DNA of 64,000 nucleotides from Halomicroarcula saliterrae (GTDB taxonomy: Archaea; Halobacteriota; Halobacteria; Halobacteriales; Haloarculaceae), in the NCBI RefSeq assembly GCF_031624395.1, contig NZ_JAMQON010000002.1, forward strand, positions 434,001 to 498,000, read 5' to 3'. Positions within the stretch are counted from its first letter, which is position 1. Each line of letters opens with the position of its first letter. The translations under genes were made by a program, and so were the position numbers. The notes beneath the pieces are model-generated. The model was not told where the DNA came from. It was given only the letters and a program-made list of their open reading frames with translations, and did not search any database. Below, piece by piece: positions 18,372 through 28,931 of this stretch.

Positions 18372-19190
18372 CTACTCACGGGCAGTTTGCTCGTAAATTA
18401 TGCGTCGAATCTTACGAGGCACCAGTCGAAGCCCTCCACGCGTCGCTGTATTGAATAAAAACACCGGGAGCGACGTGAATCCGCGTCTGTAGAACTCGAC
18501 TTGAGTCCGAATCTCCTCGCGGGCGTACTCCCAGCCACCGCGACGCCCGTACAGCTCCTCACCCGCCCTGACGTTCACCAAGACTTCGGGAATATTCGCG
18601 AAGGTCGCATCGTCGAGTAGCATCCGGACCCAGAGGTCGTAGTCCTCCATGGGCTCAACGGGTCGGTAGTTGCCAGCCGCAAGAACAGTCTCTTTGTCAA
18701 AAATCACGGAAGCATGATTCATCGGGCTTCGAAAGCGAGCCATCCGCTCGATATCCTCGTGATCGGTCGGCACCTCGCGTCGACCAACTGGCTCACTGGG
18801 GTCAGTTTCGAATTCGTCGATATACCCGCCAACGATGTCGACGTCAGGGTTCGCGGTGAGGAAATCTATCTGCTGTTCAAACCGAGTTGGGACCGAAATA
18901 TCGTCGGCATCCATCCGGGCGACGTAGTCGTGGGCCGCCTCCTCGACGCCTGTTCGGAGGGCGTTACCCAGACCCTGGTTCGTGGGAATCTGAACCGACG
19001 TGAACACGGAGGGGTGTTCTGTCTCGAAGCGTTCGACGGTCGCCTCCAGCTCGTGGGAGAGTGGCCCATCTTTCACGATGAGGATTTCGTCGGGCCTTCG
19101 AGTTTGGTCCACCACACTCCCGATAGCCGTCCCGAGTTCTTCGGGGTCATCGTTAGCGTATGTCGGCAAAACAACGGAGAAATTAACCAT
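18372..19190 (-). CDS. GT2 family glycosyltransferase
   Basis: A 272-residue enzyme of the GT-A fold. FSVVLPTYANDDPEEL begins at residue 3, IVDQTRRPDEILIVKDG-type sequence follows at about residue 25 and the metal-binding YVARMDADDISVP is at about residue 83. GYIDEF and PMEDYDLWVRML (about 162) complete the family pattern. The start at 19190 was chosen because the upstream in-frame codons add 14 residues before the motif. Convergent with the GT4 gene, with 7 bases between the stops. Its base composition is closer to the GC-rich flanks than to its neighbours. Confidence 0.85.
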   Translation of the reverse strand: MVNFSVVLPTYANDDPEELGTAIGSVVDQTRRPDEILIVKDGPLSHELEATVERFETEHPSVFTSVQIPTNQGLGNALRTGVEEAAHDYVARMDADDISVPTRFEQQIDFLTANPDVDIVGGYIDEFETDPSEPVGRREVPTDHEDIERMARFRSPMNHASVIFDKETVLAAGNYRPVEPMEDYDLWVRMLLDDATFANIPEVLVNVRAGEELYGRRGGWEYAREEIRTQVEFYRRGFTSLPVFLFNTATRGGLRLVPRKIRRIIYEQTARE

Positions 19191-19539
19191 CGACTTATAG
19201 ATTACTTGGGCGGTAAAAACATGTTTTGTCATTCCGTAGCCGTCTGAATCTGCGTCTATCAGCTTGCGTTCCCCAAGACGGGTCTTCGAGTCGAGAAGAA
19301 GAGCGACGCGGCGTACTCAAGCAGGCCCAGGGGGTAGCAAGATACAGGTCGCCCGATAGTGTGGCCATACTCTGGTCGATAGCGATACCAGCACGACAGT
19401 AACTGCAATCTGCTTGGGAGTAACGTTCAAGCCACCGCTAAAGCAACTGGACAGGGGTTCTGTCTACTCGCTGCAACTACGTACGCAGTTAATGAGTAGC
19501 TCACAGCGTTTTTATATGACAGCCACAATCTAATTCGTA
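19191..19539. other. Divergent spacer, 349 bases, no gene seen
   Basis: Between the GT2 gene on the minus strand and the sugar transferase on the plus strand. It has a promoter for the latter but no convincing open frame. Part of it (about 19260-19340) is GC-richer and may be left-over coding DNA, which I cannot assign. Confidence 0.5.
19509..19518 (+). promoter_or_regulatory. TATA box for the sugar transferase
   Basis: TTTTTATATG centred about 27 nt before the ATG at 19540, a close match to the haloarchaeal consensus. Confidence 0.6.
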
Positions 19540-20943
19540 ATGGAGTCTGGGTGGCGCTACCGGGTTGTAGCTCCGACGGGGGCGGCCTTGCTTATTGGGA
19601 TGTCGGTGTTTCTCGCCAACACGCCGCCGCTGCAAGACCTCGTGACCGCGCCGCCAGTACTCGATAATCTGGAACCGACGACGCTTTCGAACGGTGATTT
19701 GATGGACCAGATCGTGGCGACAGTCGGGATTACGCTCGTCGTGCTGTGGCCGCTGTTCAAGCCTCGTCCACGACGGATTCTGGATACGATTTCGCTGAGC
19801 CACAAACGAGTGGTTCTGACGGCGGCCATCCTGGCAGCCATAGGCTACTTCGATTGGTCCTCGCGGCTCCCCCGGACAACGCTCCTGTTGACGATTGCGC
19901 TACTGGGGGTGTGCCTTCCGCTGTGGTTCGTCACAATCCGGCAGCGCCCTCGAACGCTGAAACGCGCCATAATCGTCGGCGATGACATGGAGATTATGCG
20001 GACCCTCCACGAGAGCTCCGAGGTACCGATTTTAGGCGTCGTCTCCCCCGCGAGCGTCCACCCCAATGAGAACCAGTATCGAATCTCCGACGGAGGAGTG
20101 ACGATCGAACGACCGGAGGAACTCCCACGACTGGGTGGACTCTCCAGACTCGACGAAGTGCTCGTGGAACACGACGTCGACACCGTCCTCCTAGCGTTCA
20201 AGCACCCGGACCGCGAGGAGTTCTTCGGTGCGCTCTCTGCGTGCTTCGAACACGGAGTACAGGCGAAAGTCCACCGTGACCACGCCGACAGTGTGCTCGT
20301 CGCCGATGCGGCCGGTGGCGAACTCGTAGACACGCATTTGGAACCGTGGGACTGGCAGGATTATCTCGTCAAGCGAGCGTTCGACGTGGCTTTCGCTGCC
20401 GCGGCGTTGGTGTGTTTACTCCCGTTCTTGGCCCTCATCGTGGTCGCAGTCAAACTCGACTCCTCCGGACCAATATTCTATAAACAGACACGAACCGCCG
20501 CCTTCGGGGAGACGTTCACCGTCTACAAGTTCCGGACGATGACCACCGGACGGGAGACGACGACGCCGACGGGCGAAGACAACGAACGAATTACGCGAGT
20601 CGGGCGATATCTCCGCCAGACCCATCTCGATGAGATCCCGCAGCTGTGGTCGATTCTGGTGGGCAATATGAGCGTCGTTGGTCCCCGAGCAGCCTGGACT
20701 GACGAGGAACAGCACCTCGAAGCCGAGACCAACGAGTGGCGCAAACGGTGGTTCGTCAAACCCGGGCTGACCGGACTCGCACAGATAAACCAGATGACCA
20801 GCGAGAATCCCCGGGCGAAGCTTCGCTACGACATCGAGTATATCCGCGGGCAGTCGTTCTGGTTCGACCTGAAAATAGTGGTGAGACAGCTGTACACCGT
20901 TGGTCTGGATGTTCTGTGGCTAATTAGGAAGCGACTCCCGTAA
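19540..20943 (+). CDS. Polyprenyl-phosphate sugar-1-phosphate transferase (WbaP/PglC family)
   Basis: A 467-residue initiating enzyme: it transfers sugar 1-phosphate from an NDP-sugar to the lipid carrier. The N-terminus has four hydrophobic segments and a Rossmann-like middle domain. The catalytic module starts at about residue 272 (KRAFDVAFAAAALVCLLPF), followed by GPIFYKQTR, VYKFRTMTTG, THLDEIPQLWSILVGNMSVVGPR and KPGLTGLAQINQ. These are the hallmark motifs of the family, including the Asp-Glu pair. It is the best candidate for the first committed step of the island's glycan. It stands alone with a strong TATA box and an ordinary TAA stop. Confidence 0.9.
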   Translation: MESGWRYRVVAPTGAALLIGMSVFLANTPPLQDLVTAPPVLDNLEPTTLSNGDLMDQIVATVGITLVVLWPLFKPRPRRILDTISLSHKRVVLTAAILAAIGYFDWSSRLPRTTLLLTIALLGVCLPLWFVTIRQRPRTLKRAIIVGDDMEIMRTLHESSEVPILGVVSPASVHPNENQYRISDGGVTIERPEELPRLGGLSRLDEVLVEHDVDTVLLAFKHPDREEFFGALSACFEHGVQAKVHRDHADSVLVADAAGGELVDTHLEPWDWQDYLVKRAFDVAFAAAALVCLLPFLALIVVAVKLDSSGPIFYKQTRTAAFGETFTVYKFRTMTTGRETTTPTGEDNERITRVGRYLRQTHLDEIPQLWSILVGNMSVVGPRAAWTDEEQHLEAETNEWRKRWFVKPGLTGLAQINQMTSENPRAKLRYDIEYIRGQSFWFDLKIVVRQLYTVGLDVLWLIRKRLP

Positions 20944-21165
20944 TTTAAACCTGAAGTGACACTCGAAGTAGGAGAGCGGTTAATTGTTCAGTCCTTCGTC
21001 GATACTGCTGAGTGTAGAGTATCAGTTAGATTGGGGAGACTGTTGTTGGCTTTCCTCCGTCCAGCTGCAACTATATGATGGCCGCTCGGTTTTGTGTCCT
21101 GCTGAACAAATTTACCTACCACAGAATATAGTGCCGCGACAGAAATCCGCATCTGTTGATTTCAA

Positions 21166-22155
21166 TCATGGTTTCCATCTCCGGAGCTTTTCGACGATAT
21201 CCGGGGGAAGATCGTTTATTATTTTCCGCTTTACTTGTTTCTTAGCCCGATAATCAAACACACGTTTCAATGATTTCGTATAGCATCTTAACTGTTCTGT
21301 GCCGGATTTTGCAAGGCCATTTGTAACACCAATATCATTTAGTGTTGTGTGATATCGGGAGAATTTTGCTCGGTAAAGTGTGTCCCAGTGATGGTAATGC
21401 AAAATAGAAATGTCGGATGGGAATAGTGTCCTCACTGACGCTGGATAATTCTCTCGTTCGGTCAATTCTTCATGTTCAAACTTGCTCATAATCATCGCGA
21501 GAGACACCTGATCCGCATAAAACGGTTGGGTTATCTGTGAAAAGACCGAATCAGTGAGTTCGAGCCATTGCTGTGGAATATCACTCCGTGACGTAGCCAC
21601 AACTCCTGCATTATAATATGGGAGAATCTGCCGACCGTCAACAGTACTTTGCGTTCGTGTATTTGGGAATTCAAACCCGTGTGAGGAATAGATTTCTCTC
21701 CATTCTGAGATCGCTGCCTGACTCCCCCAGTACTGTGCTCCAATGTCGACTGGTTTTGCAAACACGTCTGCCTCGGTAAATTGGATTGATGGTGAGTCAA
21801 AGACGAGAACATCAGTATCAACCAGTATGTGTGGAGGAGCATAGCGATCGGCCGCTATAGCAAAAGCGTCTAATTTTGCAGATTGACCGTAGTCCGGTAT
21901 CGTTGTCTCACCTTGGACCACGTCAGTGCATAATTCATCAAACAGAGATAGAGAGTTGTCTGAAATATCATCTATCTCGGATTCAGGTATGAAAACGACT
22001 GATCGATATGATGTGTTATTATTTATTGATTTAGCAAGATACACTGCCATCTTCTCAAACTTCCCAGAGCCGGCTGCGAAAGAAATAGTAGCGTTTTTAT
22101 TTGGATTTGACACTAAATCCGACACTTGTGTTAGGTGAAACGGTCTGTGATACAT
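21166..22155 (-). CDS. Putative nucleotide-diphospho-sugar transferase (GT8-like)
   Basis: A 329-residue protein if started at the ATG at 22155. It carries a D-x-D motif in HILVDTDVLVFDSP and a later YYNAGVVAT segment, which together resemble GT-A enzymes of the GT8 type or stealth-like transferases. FYADQVSLAMIMSKF and ILHYHHWDTLY follow, the second possibly supplying the C-terminal metal His. The ATG at 22155 is preferred over 22236 because a TTAAAC box lies about 28 nt upstream on the minus strand. Marked AT-richness and isolated position suggest transfer with the island. The sugar is unknown. Confidence 0.65.
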   Translation of the reverse strand: MYHRPFHLTQVSDLVSNPNKNATISFAAGSGKFEKMAVYLAKSINNNTSYRSVVFIPESEIDDISDNSLSLFDELCTDVVQGETTIPDYGQSAKLDAFAIAADRYAPPHILVDTDVLVFDSPSIQFTEADVFAKPVDIGAQYWGSQAAISEWREIYSSHGFEFPNTRTQSTVDGRQILPYYNAGVVATSRSDIPQQWLELTDSVFSQITQPFYADQVSLAMIMSKFEHEELTERENYPASVRTLFPSDISILHYHHWDTLYRAKFSRYHTTLNDIGVTNGLAKSGTEQLRCYTKSLKRVFDYRAKKQVKRKIINDLPPDIVEKLRRWKP

Positions 22156-22445
22156 CAATACTATGGTTTGGAGCCGGTTTAAGCGTAGAATCGTCGATCG
22201 GCGGAGTAGCACATCCTTCGACGCTTGTTGTCCCAACTGGCATTAGGATTAGATTAAATCATTTCGCGTTCTACCAAGTGCATATTTCCTTCATCAGCAT
22301 GTTCAGTGGCCAAGCAAGTCTCGACTCAACAAACCCGTTTTTACGCGTGCTAGAGACAAACAATAATCAACAACGGTCTCAGATGGAGAGAAACGGACTG
22401 GCTCGGATAGTGAATCAAGCATCCGTCAAAACCGCGCCGGACTCC

Positions 22446-24236
22446 TCATTCCACCGTCACGCTTTTCGCCAGATTCCGCGGCTTGTCGATGTTGCGGCCG
22501 AGCTTCGCCGCGGTGTGGTAGGACAGCAGCTGCAGGTGGGCGTTGGCGAGCACGGCGGCCGCTCGCGGATGGGTCTCGGGGATCTGGAGCACGTGGTCGG
22601 CGTAGCGGTGGACGTCGGTCTGGCCGTCGGTAATCGCCACGACGGGCGCGTCGCGGGCCTCGACCTCCTTGACGTTGCCCACGGTCTTGCGGGCTTTCTC
22701 GTCGTCGCCGATGACGACAGCGAACACCGGCGTGTCGGCCGTCACGAGCGCGAGCGGGCCGTGTTTGAGCTCGCCGGCGGCGAACCCCTCTGCGTGTTTG
22801 TACGTTATCTCTTTCATCTTCAGAGCGCCTTCCAGAGCGACGGGGAACTGGAGCCCCCGGCCGATGAAGAAGTACGCGCCGGCGTCCTGGTAGAGCTCGG
22901 CGACTGCCTCGGCGCTGGACTCGTCCAAGATGCGCTGGAGGTCGCCGGGCAGTTCCCGGAGGGCGTTGATGACCTCGCGGGTGTCGTCGCCCTGGGTCAT
23001 CCCGAGCGTGAGCAGGTTCAGCGCAGCCAGCTGCGAGGAGAAGGTCTTGCTGGCGGCGACGCCGATCTCCGGACCGGCCCGGATGTAGAAGGCGTGGTCG
23101 CACTCGCGGGCCGCCGTCGACCCGACGACGTTGGTGACGACGAGGGTGCGGGCGCCGCGTTTCTCGGCCGCCCGGAGCGCCGACAGCGTGTCGGCCGTCT
23201 CCCCGCTCTGGGTCACGCCGATGACCAGGGCGTCGCCGATGGGCGGGACGGAGGTGGCGTACTCGCTGGCGAGGAAGGCCTGGGCCGGGATGCCGGCCTC
23301 GCGGAAGAGGTGCGCGCCGTACAACGCGGCGTGATAGGAGGTGCCACAGGCGACGAACTGGACGCCGGTCGGCGAGAGGTCGCCCAGGTCGTCGAGGTCG
23401 ACGGTACCGGCCATCTCGTCGACGCGCTCGCGTAGGCACTGCCGGAGCGCCCGGGGCTGTTCGTGTATCTCCTTTATCATGTAGTGGTCGTACCCGCTCT
23501 TGCCGGTCTCCTCGGGGTCCCACTCGACGGTGTCGACGTCCTTCTCGACCACGGTGCCGTCGACGTCGGAGACCACCCAGCCGCTCGCGTCGAGCCGGGC
23601 GAACTCGCCGTCGGCGAGATAGACGACCTTGTCCGTGAAGTCCCGGAAGGCGGGCACGTCGCTGGCCAGATAGGTCGCGCCGTCGTCGAGCCCCAGCACG
23701 AGCGGGGAGTCGTGGCGCGCGGCGAAGATGGCCTCGGTGCCGGCGATGACGACGGCGACGGCGTAGCTCCCCTCCAGCCGGGCGATGGCCGCCCGGACGG
23801 CCGCCTCGGGCTCGGCGCCGGCTTCGAGTTCGGTCTCGATGAGGTGCGGGATGACTTCGGTGTCGGTGTCCGAGGTGAACGTGTGCCCGGCGGCGACGAG
23901 CTCGTCGCGCAGGGACTGGTAGTTCTCGATGATACCGTTGTGGACGACGGCGACGTCGCCGTGACAGTCCTGGTGTGGGTGGGCGTTGCCGTCCGTCGGC
24001 GGCCCGTGCGTGCTCCAGCGGGTGTGGCCGATGCCGACCGAGCCCGACAGCGACGCCGACTTCAGGGCCGCCCGCAGGTCGTCGATCTTGCCCGAGGTCT
24101 TGCACAGCGACACCGTGTCGTCGGCCATCGCGACGCCGGCCGAGTCGTACCCCCGGTACTCCAGCTTCGAGAGGCCGTGGACGAGCGTGTCGAGCGTCTC
24201 CGACCCGCGGCCGACACAGCCGATGATGCCACACAT
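22446..24236 (-). CDS. glmS: Glutamine--fructose-6-phosphate aminotransferase (isomerising)
   Basis: A 596-residue enzyme making glucosamine 6-phosphate from fructose 6-phosphate and glutamine. The N-terminal glutaminase domain begins MCGIIGCVG with the catalytic Cys2 and has EYRGYDSAGVA and GHTRWSTHG. Two SIS isomerase domains follow, with CGTSYHAALYG, SQSGETADTL and the C-terminal AKSVTVE end that closes the isomerase site. The true start is the ATG at 24236; longer in-frame extensions run antisense-like into the neighbouring gene. The ATG shares one base with the upstream glmU stop (TGATG), so the pair is translationally coupled. It feeds amino-sugar donors to the glycan locus. Confidence 0.95.
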   Translation of the reverse strand: MCGIIGCVGRGSETLDTLVHGLSKLEYRGYDSAGVAMADDTVSLCKTSGKIDDLRAALKSASLSGSVGIGHTRWSTHGPPTDGNAHPHQDCHGDVAVVHNGIIENYQSLRDELVAAGHTFTSDTDTEVIPHLIETELEAGAEPEAAVRAAIARLEGSYAVAVVIAGTEAIFAARHDSPLVLGLDDGATYLASDVPAFRDFTDKVVYLADGEFARLDASGWVVSDVDGTVVEKDVDTVEWDPEETGKSGYDHYMIKEIHEQPRALRQCLRERVDEMAGTVDLDDLGDLSPTGVQFVACGTSYHAALYGAHLFREAGIPAQAFLASEYATSVPPIGDALVIGVTQSGETADTLSALRAAEKRGARTLVVTNVVGSTAARECDHAFYIRAGPEIGVAASKTFSSQLAALNLLTLGMTQGDDTREVINALRELPGDLQRILDESSAEAVAELYQDAGAYFFIGRGLQFPVALEGALKMKEITYKHAEGFAAGELKHGPLALVTADTPVFAVVIGDDEKARKTVGNVKEVEARDAPVVAITDGQTDVHRYADHVLQIPETHPRAAAVLANAHLQLLSYHTAAKLGRNIDKPRNLAKSVTVE

Positions 24237-25426
24237 CAGCGGGTCACCTCCGCGCCCTCGGTGACGTTGCCACGCACCGTCACGCCGACGTCGAGCGTGG
24301 CCTTCGGGCCCACCAGCGAGCCCGGCGTGAAGCTGACGTTGCCGCGGGCCCGCGCCCGGTCGGCGATGACCGCACCGAGCTGTTGCCCCTCGAAGATGGT
24401 CGTCCCGACCTGAACGTCGGCCGGGCCGGCCGGGACCACCGTGCTCGCACCGAGGTGGACGTCCTGTCCGGTGACGGTGTCCAGCAGCGTCGAGCCGGGG
24501 TCGATACGCGTGTCGGCGTCGATGACGCTGTGCTGGACGACCGCGTTCGAGCCGACGGTGACGTTGCTGCCAAGCGCCGTGTCGGGGCCGATGACGGCGT
24601 CCGGGCCGACCTCGCAGTCCTGCCCGACGACGACCGGCCCCTGCAGGACCGCCTCGCGGTGGACGCGCGCCGAGTCGGCTATCCAGACCCCGTCGCTGCG
24701 GGCCGCCTCGACGACGCGGCCGCGTGCCAGCACCTCGCGGGCGACCGTCAGCAGGTCCCACGGGTAGGTGGCGTCGACCCACATCCCGTCGACCTCGACG
24801 CCGCGGACGCGGTCGCGGTCGATGATGCGTTCCAGCGTGTCCGTCAGCGCCAGCTCGCCCGCCTGCCGGGGCGTCTGCTCGACGGCGGTGAAGATGTCGG
24901 CCGAAAAGGCGTAGACGCCCCCGTTGATGAGTCGGTAGTCACCGTCGCGGGGCTTTTCGACGAGCTTTACGATGTCGCCGTCCCGCACTTCGACGGCGCC
25001 GTACCGGCTCGTCTCCTGCCGTTCGACGACGGCCAGCGACGCGTCACCCGTCCCCGCGAAGCTGTCGGCGACGGCCGACACCGTGCCGGCGTCGATGAGC
25101 CGGTCGCCGTTGAGAACCAGCACCGCCCCGTCGACGGCCTCCCGGGCCTGCAGGAGGGCGTGGCCGCTGCCCAGTTGCTTGCTCTGTGTGACGTACGTGA
25201 CAGGTACGTCCCGGTAGGTCGGTCCGAAGTGGTTCTGTACCCGGTCGCGCTTGTAGCCGACCACGACGACGAGTTCCTCGACGCCGGCTTCGACCAGCGA
25301 GTCGAAGACGTGTTCGAGAATGGGACGGTTCCCGGCGGGTAGCATCGGTTTCGGCCGATTACGCGTCAGTGGGCGAAGGCGAGTTCCCTCGCCAGCGGCG
25401 AGAACCACCGCTGTATCGATGTCCAT
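24236..25426 (-). CDS. glmU: Bifunctional sugar-1-phosphate nucleotidylyltransferase/acetyltransferase
   Basis: A 396-residue two-domain enzyme. The N-terminal pyrophosphorylase domain has VVLAAGEGTRLRPLTRNRPK (residues 7-26), VLVLNGDRLID (about 103) and VEKPRDGDYRLINGG. From about residue 245 a left-handed beta-helix of hexapeptide repeats runs to the end (VVVGQDCEVGPDAVIGPDTALGS and so on), as in archaeal GlmU-type enzymes that acetylate GlcN-1-P and make UDP-GlcNAc. Overlap with glmS by one base supports the pathway. A minus-strand TATA-like CATATTCAAAT lies about 28 nt upstream. The exact sugar (GlcNAc or a thymidylyl product) is inferred. Confidence 0.88.
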   Translation of the reverse strand: MDIDTAVVLAAGEGTRLRPLTRNRPKPMLPAGNRPILEHVFDSLVEAGVEELVVVVGYKRDRVQNHFGPTYRDVPVTYVTQSKQLGSGHALLQAREAVDGAVLVLNGDRLIDAGTVSAVADSFAGTGDASLAVVERQETSRYGAVEVRDGDIVKLVEKPRDGDYRLINGGVYAFSADIFTAVEQTPRQAGELALTDTLERIIDRDRVRGVEVDGMWVDATYPWDLLTVAREVLARGRVVEAARSDGVWIADSARVHREAVLQGPVVVGQDCEVGPDAVIGPDTALGSNVTVGSNAVVQHSVIDADTRIDPGSTLLDTVTGQDVHLGASTVVPAGPADVQVGTTIFEGQQLGAVIADRARARGNVSFTPGSLVGPKATLDVGVTVRGNVTEGAEVTR

Positions 25427-25858
25427 ACGGGTACCACTGCAAGCAGGGATTTGAATATGGCGGGCATAATCCCTCGAAATTTGTGTAAGCAGGTGACTGA
25501 TAGTAATTATTGTAGATTATTTCCGGATAGCACGACCCGGGGTCGGTGCACACCGGTAAATCGCTACACGGATCACTGTGAAACATTGTGCGCGGCCCAG
25601 TGGCCGGTGACATCGTGGCCGCCGTCGGGCGAATCCGACTCGGTCGGACACCGCGTTCCGTGCGCCCCGTTGCTCGGCGGTCTCCGCGTCGCTTCGAGAC
25701 CCCTCCCGCCGCTCGGGCTCTCGCTACTGCTCTACGGCTCCCTACGGTCGCCGTTTCGCTTCGAGGTCACTCGCAAGCTCGTGACCTCGCTACTGCTCGC
25801 GGGTCACTCCGTTCCCCGCCGCGCTTCGTCGAGGAATCTCGCTGCGCTCGATTCCTCG
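25427..25858. other. Intergenic region, 432 bases, hairpin-rich left of cheF
   Basis: The part 25427-25620 is AT-rich near the glmU promoter and shows no gene. From about 25660 to the cheF stop the DNA is a series of GC-rich hairpins, listed separately. Long open frames pass through it but lack any protein-like character. Confidence 0.6.
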
Positions 25859-25868
25859 CTACTGCTCT
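25690..25868 (-). repeat. Array of three hairpin units after the cheF stop codon
   Basis: On the minus strand GAGCAGTAGCGA occurs at 25856-25867 (covering the cheF stop codon), 25787-25798 and 25721-25732, spaced 69 and 66. Each copy leads into a stem-loop with a different stem: GAGGAATC/GATTCCTC, GAGGTCAC/GTGACCTC and an imperfect GAGAGCCC/GGGGTCTC. The loops are similar (GAGCGCAGCGA, GAGCTTGCGA, GAGCGGCGGGA). Stem bases differ in pairs, so structure is kept where sequence is not. Likely transcript 3' ends or a small mobile repeat; the function is unknown. Confidence 0.7.
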
Positions 25869-26719
25869 CCCATCCGATCCCCGGCGACCCGACGGCCCTT
25901 CGTCGTCAGCGCGACCTCCGTGCGCTCGCGGAGGACGCTGATGACGTCGAGCTCGATGAGCCGGTCGAAGATAGCCTCGGTCTTCTCGACGTCGATGCCG
26001 ACGAAGGTGGGGATGTCGAAGGGCGACACACCCGAGTGCAGCGCCATGATGACGCGTTTCTCCGTCGAGGAGAGGTCCAGGTCCGCGCGGTTCTGCTCGG
26101 CGCTGTCTTCGAGCATCGTCCGGAGGACGGTGGCGTGGAACTCCTCGCCGGCGAGGTGGGTCTCGACGCTGATGTCGCCCTCGCTGTGTTCGACCTGGAT
26201 GACCGTCCGCTCCTCGCCCGAGACCTGCTTGTCCTCGACTGTGAGGTCACCGATGTCGGCCCGGTCGATGTCGACGGCCTGTCCGTCGGCCATCGCGAGT
26301 CTGAGCGCCTCGTCGGAGACTTTCAGCCGGCCCTTCGTCCACTCGGAGTTCTGGACGACGCCGCCTTCGAGGGCGGGGTGCTGGACGAGGACGACGGCGC
26401 CGTCCAGACTCGCCCGGTAGAAGTCCGTCTGGAAGGCCTCGTGGTTCGACGCCGACACCAGAAAGACGTCTTCGCCGACGTGGAGCGCGACGTACTCGGA
26501 GACGCCGGCGCTTTGCTGGTTCACGTCGAACCGGTCGGCGATACGGTCGATATCACTCAGCGCGAGCTGTGTCTTGCTGTCGGCGATGAGCGCGATGCGT
26601 TCGGTGGTGAGGATGACACGACAGTTGCGCCACTCGGCGTCGGTGAGGCGCTGGCCCTGCGAGACCGCCTGCAAGTACTGGCCCTGCGTGTCGGCGATCT
26701 TCTTCTCTGTGTCGCTCAT
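25859..26719 (-). CDS. cheF: Taxis protein CheF (archaeal Che-archaellum adaptor)
   Basis: A 286-residue protein of the CheF-arch family, whose members connect the Che signalling proteins to the archaellum motor in haloarchaea. The N-terminal half is beta-rich (CRVILTTERIALIADSKTQLAL). The C-terminal part is a winged-helix-like segment with STEKRVIMALHSGVSPFDIP (about 218-237), the most conserved stretch of the family, then VEKTEAIFDRLIELDVI. No archaellum or che genes lie in this window, so it may be a distant partner or have another role. A second copy lies at 36074-36940. Divergent from acs1. Its TAG stop sits inside the hairpin repeat. Confidence 0.85.
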   Translation of the reverse strand: MSDTEKKIADTQGQYLQAVSQGQRLTDAEWRNCRVILTTERIALIADSKTQLALSDIDRIADRFDVNQQSAGVSEYVALHVGEDVFLVSASNHEAFQTDFYRASLDGAVVLVQHPALEGGVVQNSEWTKGRLKVSDEALRLAMADGQAVDIDRADIGDLTVEDKQVSGEERTVIQVEHSEGDISVETHLAGEEFHATVLRTMLEDSAEQNRADLDLSSTEKRVIMALHSGVSPFDIPTFVGIDVEKTEAIFDRLIELDVISVLRERTEVALTTKGRRVAGDRMGEQ

Positions 26720-26817
26720 ACCCCGCGTGTGCCGTCGTTATCGAGGCCGGCGCAAATAGGTTCCGCCGCGAATGTCGATGCTGAGAACGGGGCGGCAACA
26801 CCGCCGGTAGCGCCAAG

Positions 26818-26825
26818 GCTTATCA
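26818..26825 (+). promoter_or_regulatory. TATA-like box for the first acetyl-CoA synthetase
   Basis: GCTTATCA centred about 28 nt before the ATG at 26849, in the 129-base divergent spacer shared with cheF. Confidence 0.45.
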
Positions 26826-26848
26826 CCACACCGCCGTAGGTGTGAACG

Positions 26849-28789
<1,941 letters not shown>

Positions 28790-28794
28790 GTCGC

Positions 28795-28824
28795 CGTTTC
28801 GGTTTGTTCGACGCTGCCGAAACG
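28795..28824. promoter_or_regulatory. Inverted repeat after acs1 / before the regulator
   Basis: CGTTTCGG (28795-28802) and CCGAAACG (28817-28824) form a perfect 8-bp inverted repeat with a 14-base loop, seven bases after the acs1 stop. It could be a transcript 3' hairpin or an operator for the regulator downstream. Confidence 0.45.
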
Positions 28825-28870
28825 CTGCTGGAGATTTCGATCGGTTCGACACTGGAACACAGCACGAACC

Positions 28871-28886
28871 CGGCTCGAAAGAGCCG
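28871..28886. promoter_or_regulatory. Hairpin with GAAA loop upstream of the Bat-type regulator
   Basis: CGGCTC-GAAA-GAGCCG, a perfect six-base stem closed by a GNRA-type tetraloop. It lies just upstream of a CTTATTT box (28901-28907), which is about 28 nt before the ATG at 28932. Confidence 0.45.
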
Positions 28887-28931
28887 TCTTCGACCATACA
28901 CTTATTTCGCTAGCTCGTGAATAACCGAAGC

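Noticed and set aside
22426-24413. Long open frames on other strands across glmS
   Set aside because: Arg/Gly/Asp-rich shadow translations typical of GC-rich coding DNA; no motifs.
24237-24782. Longer GlmS starting inside glmU
   Set aside because: The catalytic Cys must follow the initiator Met, which fixes the start at 24236.
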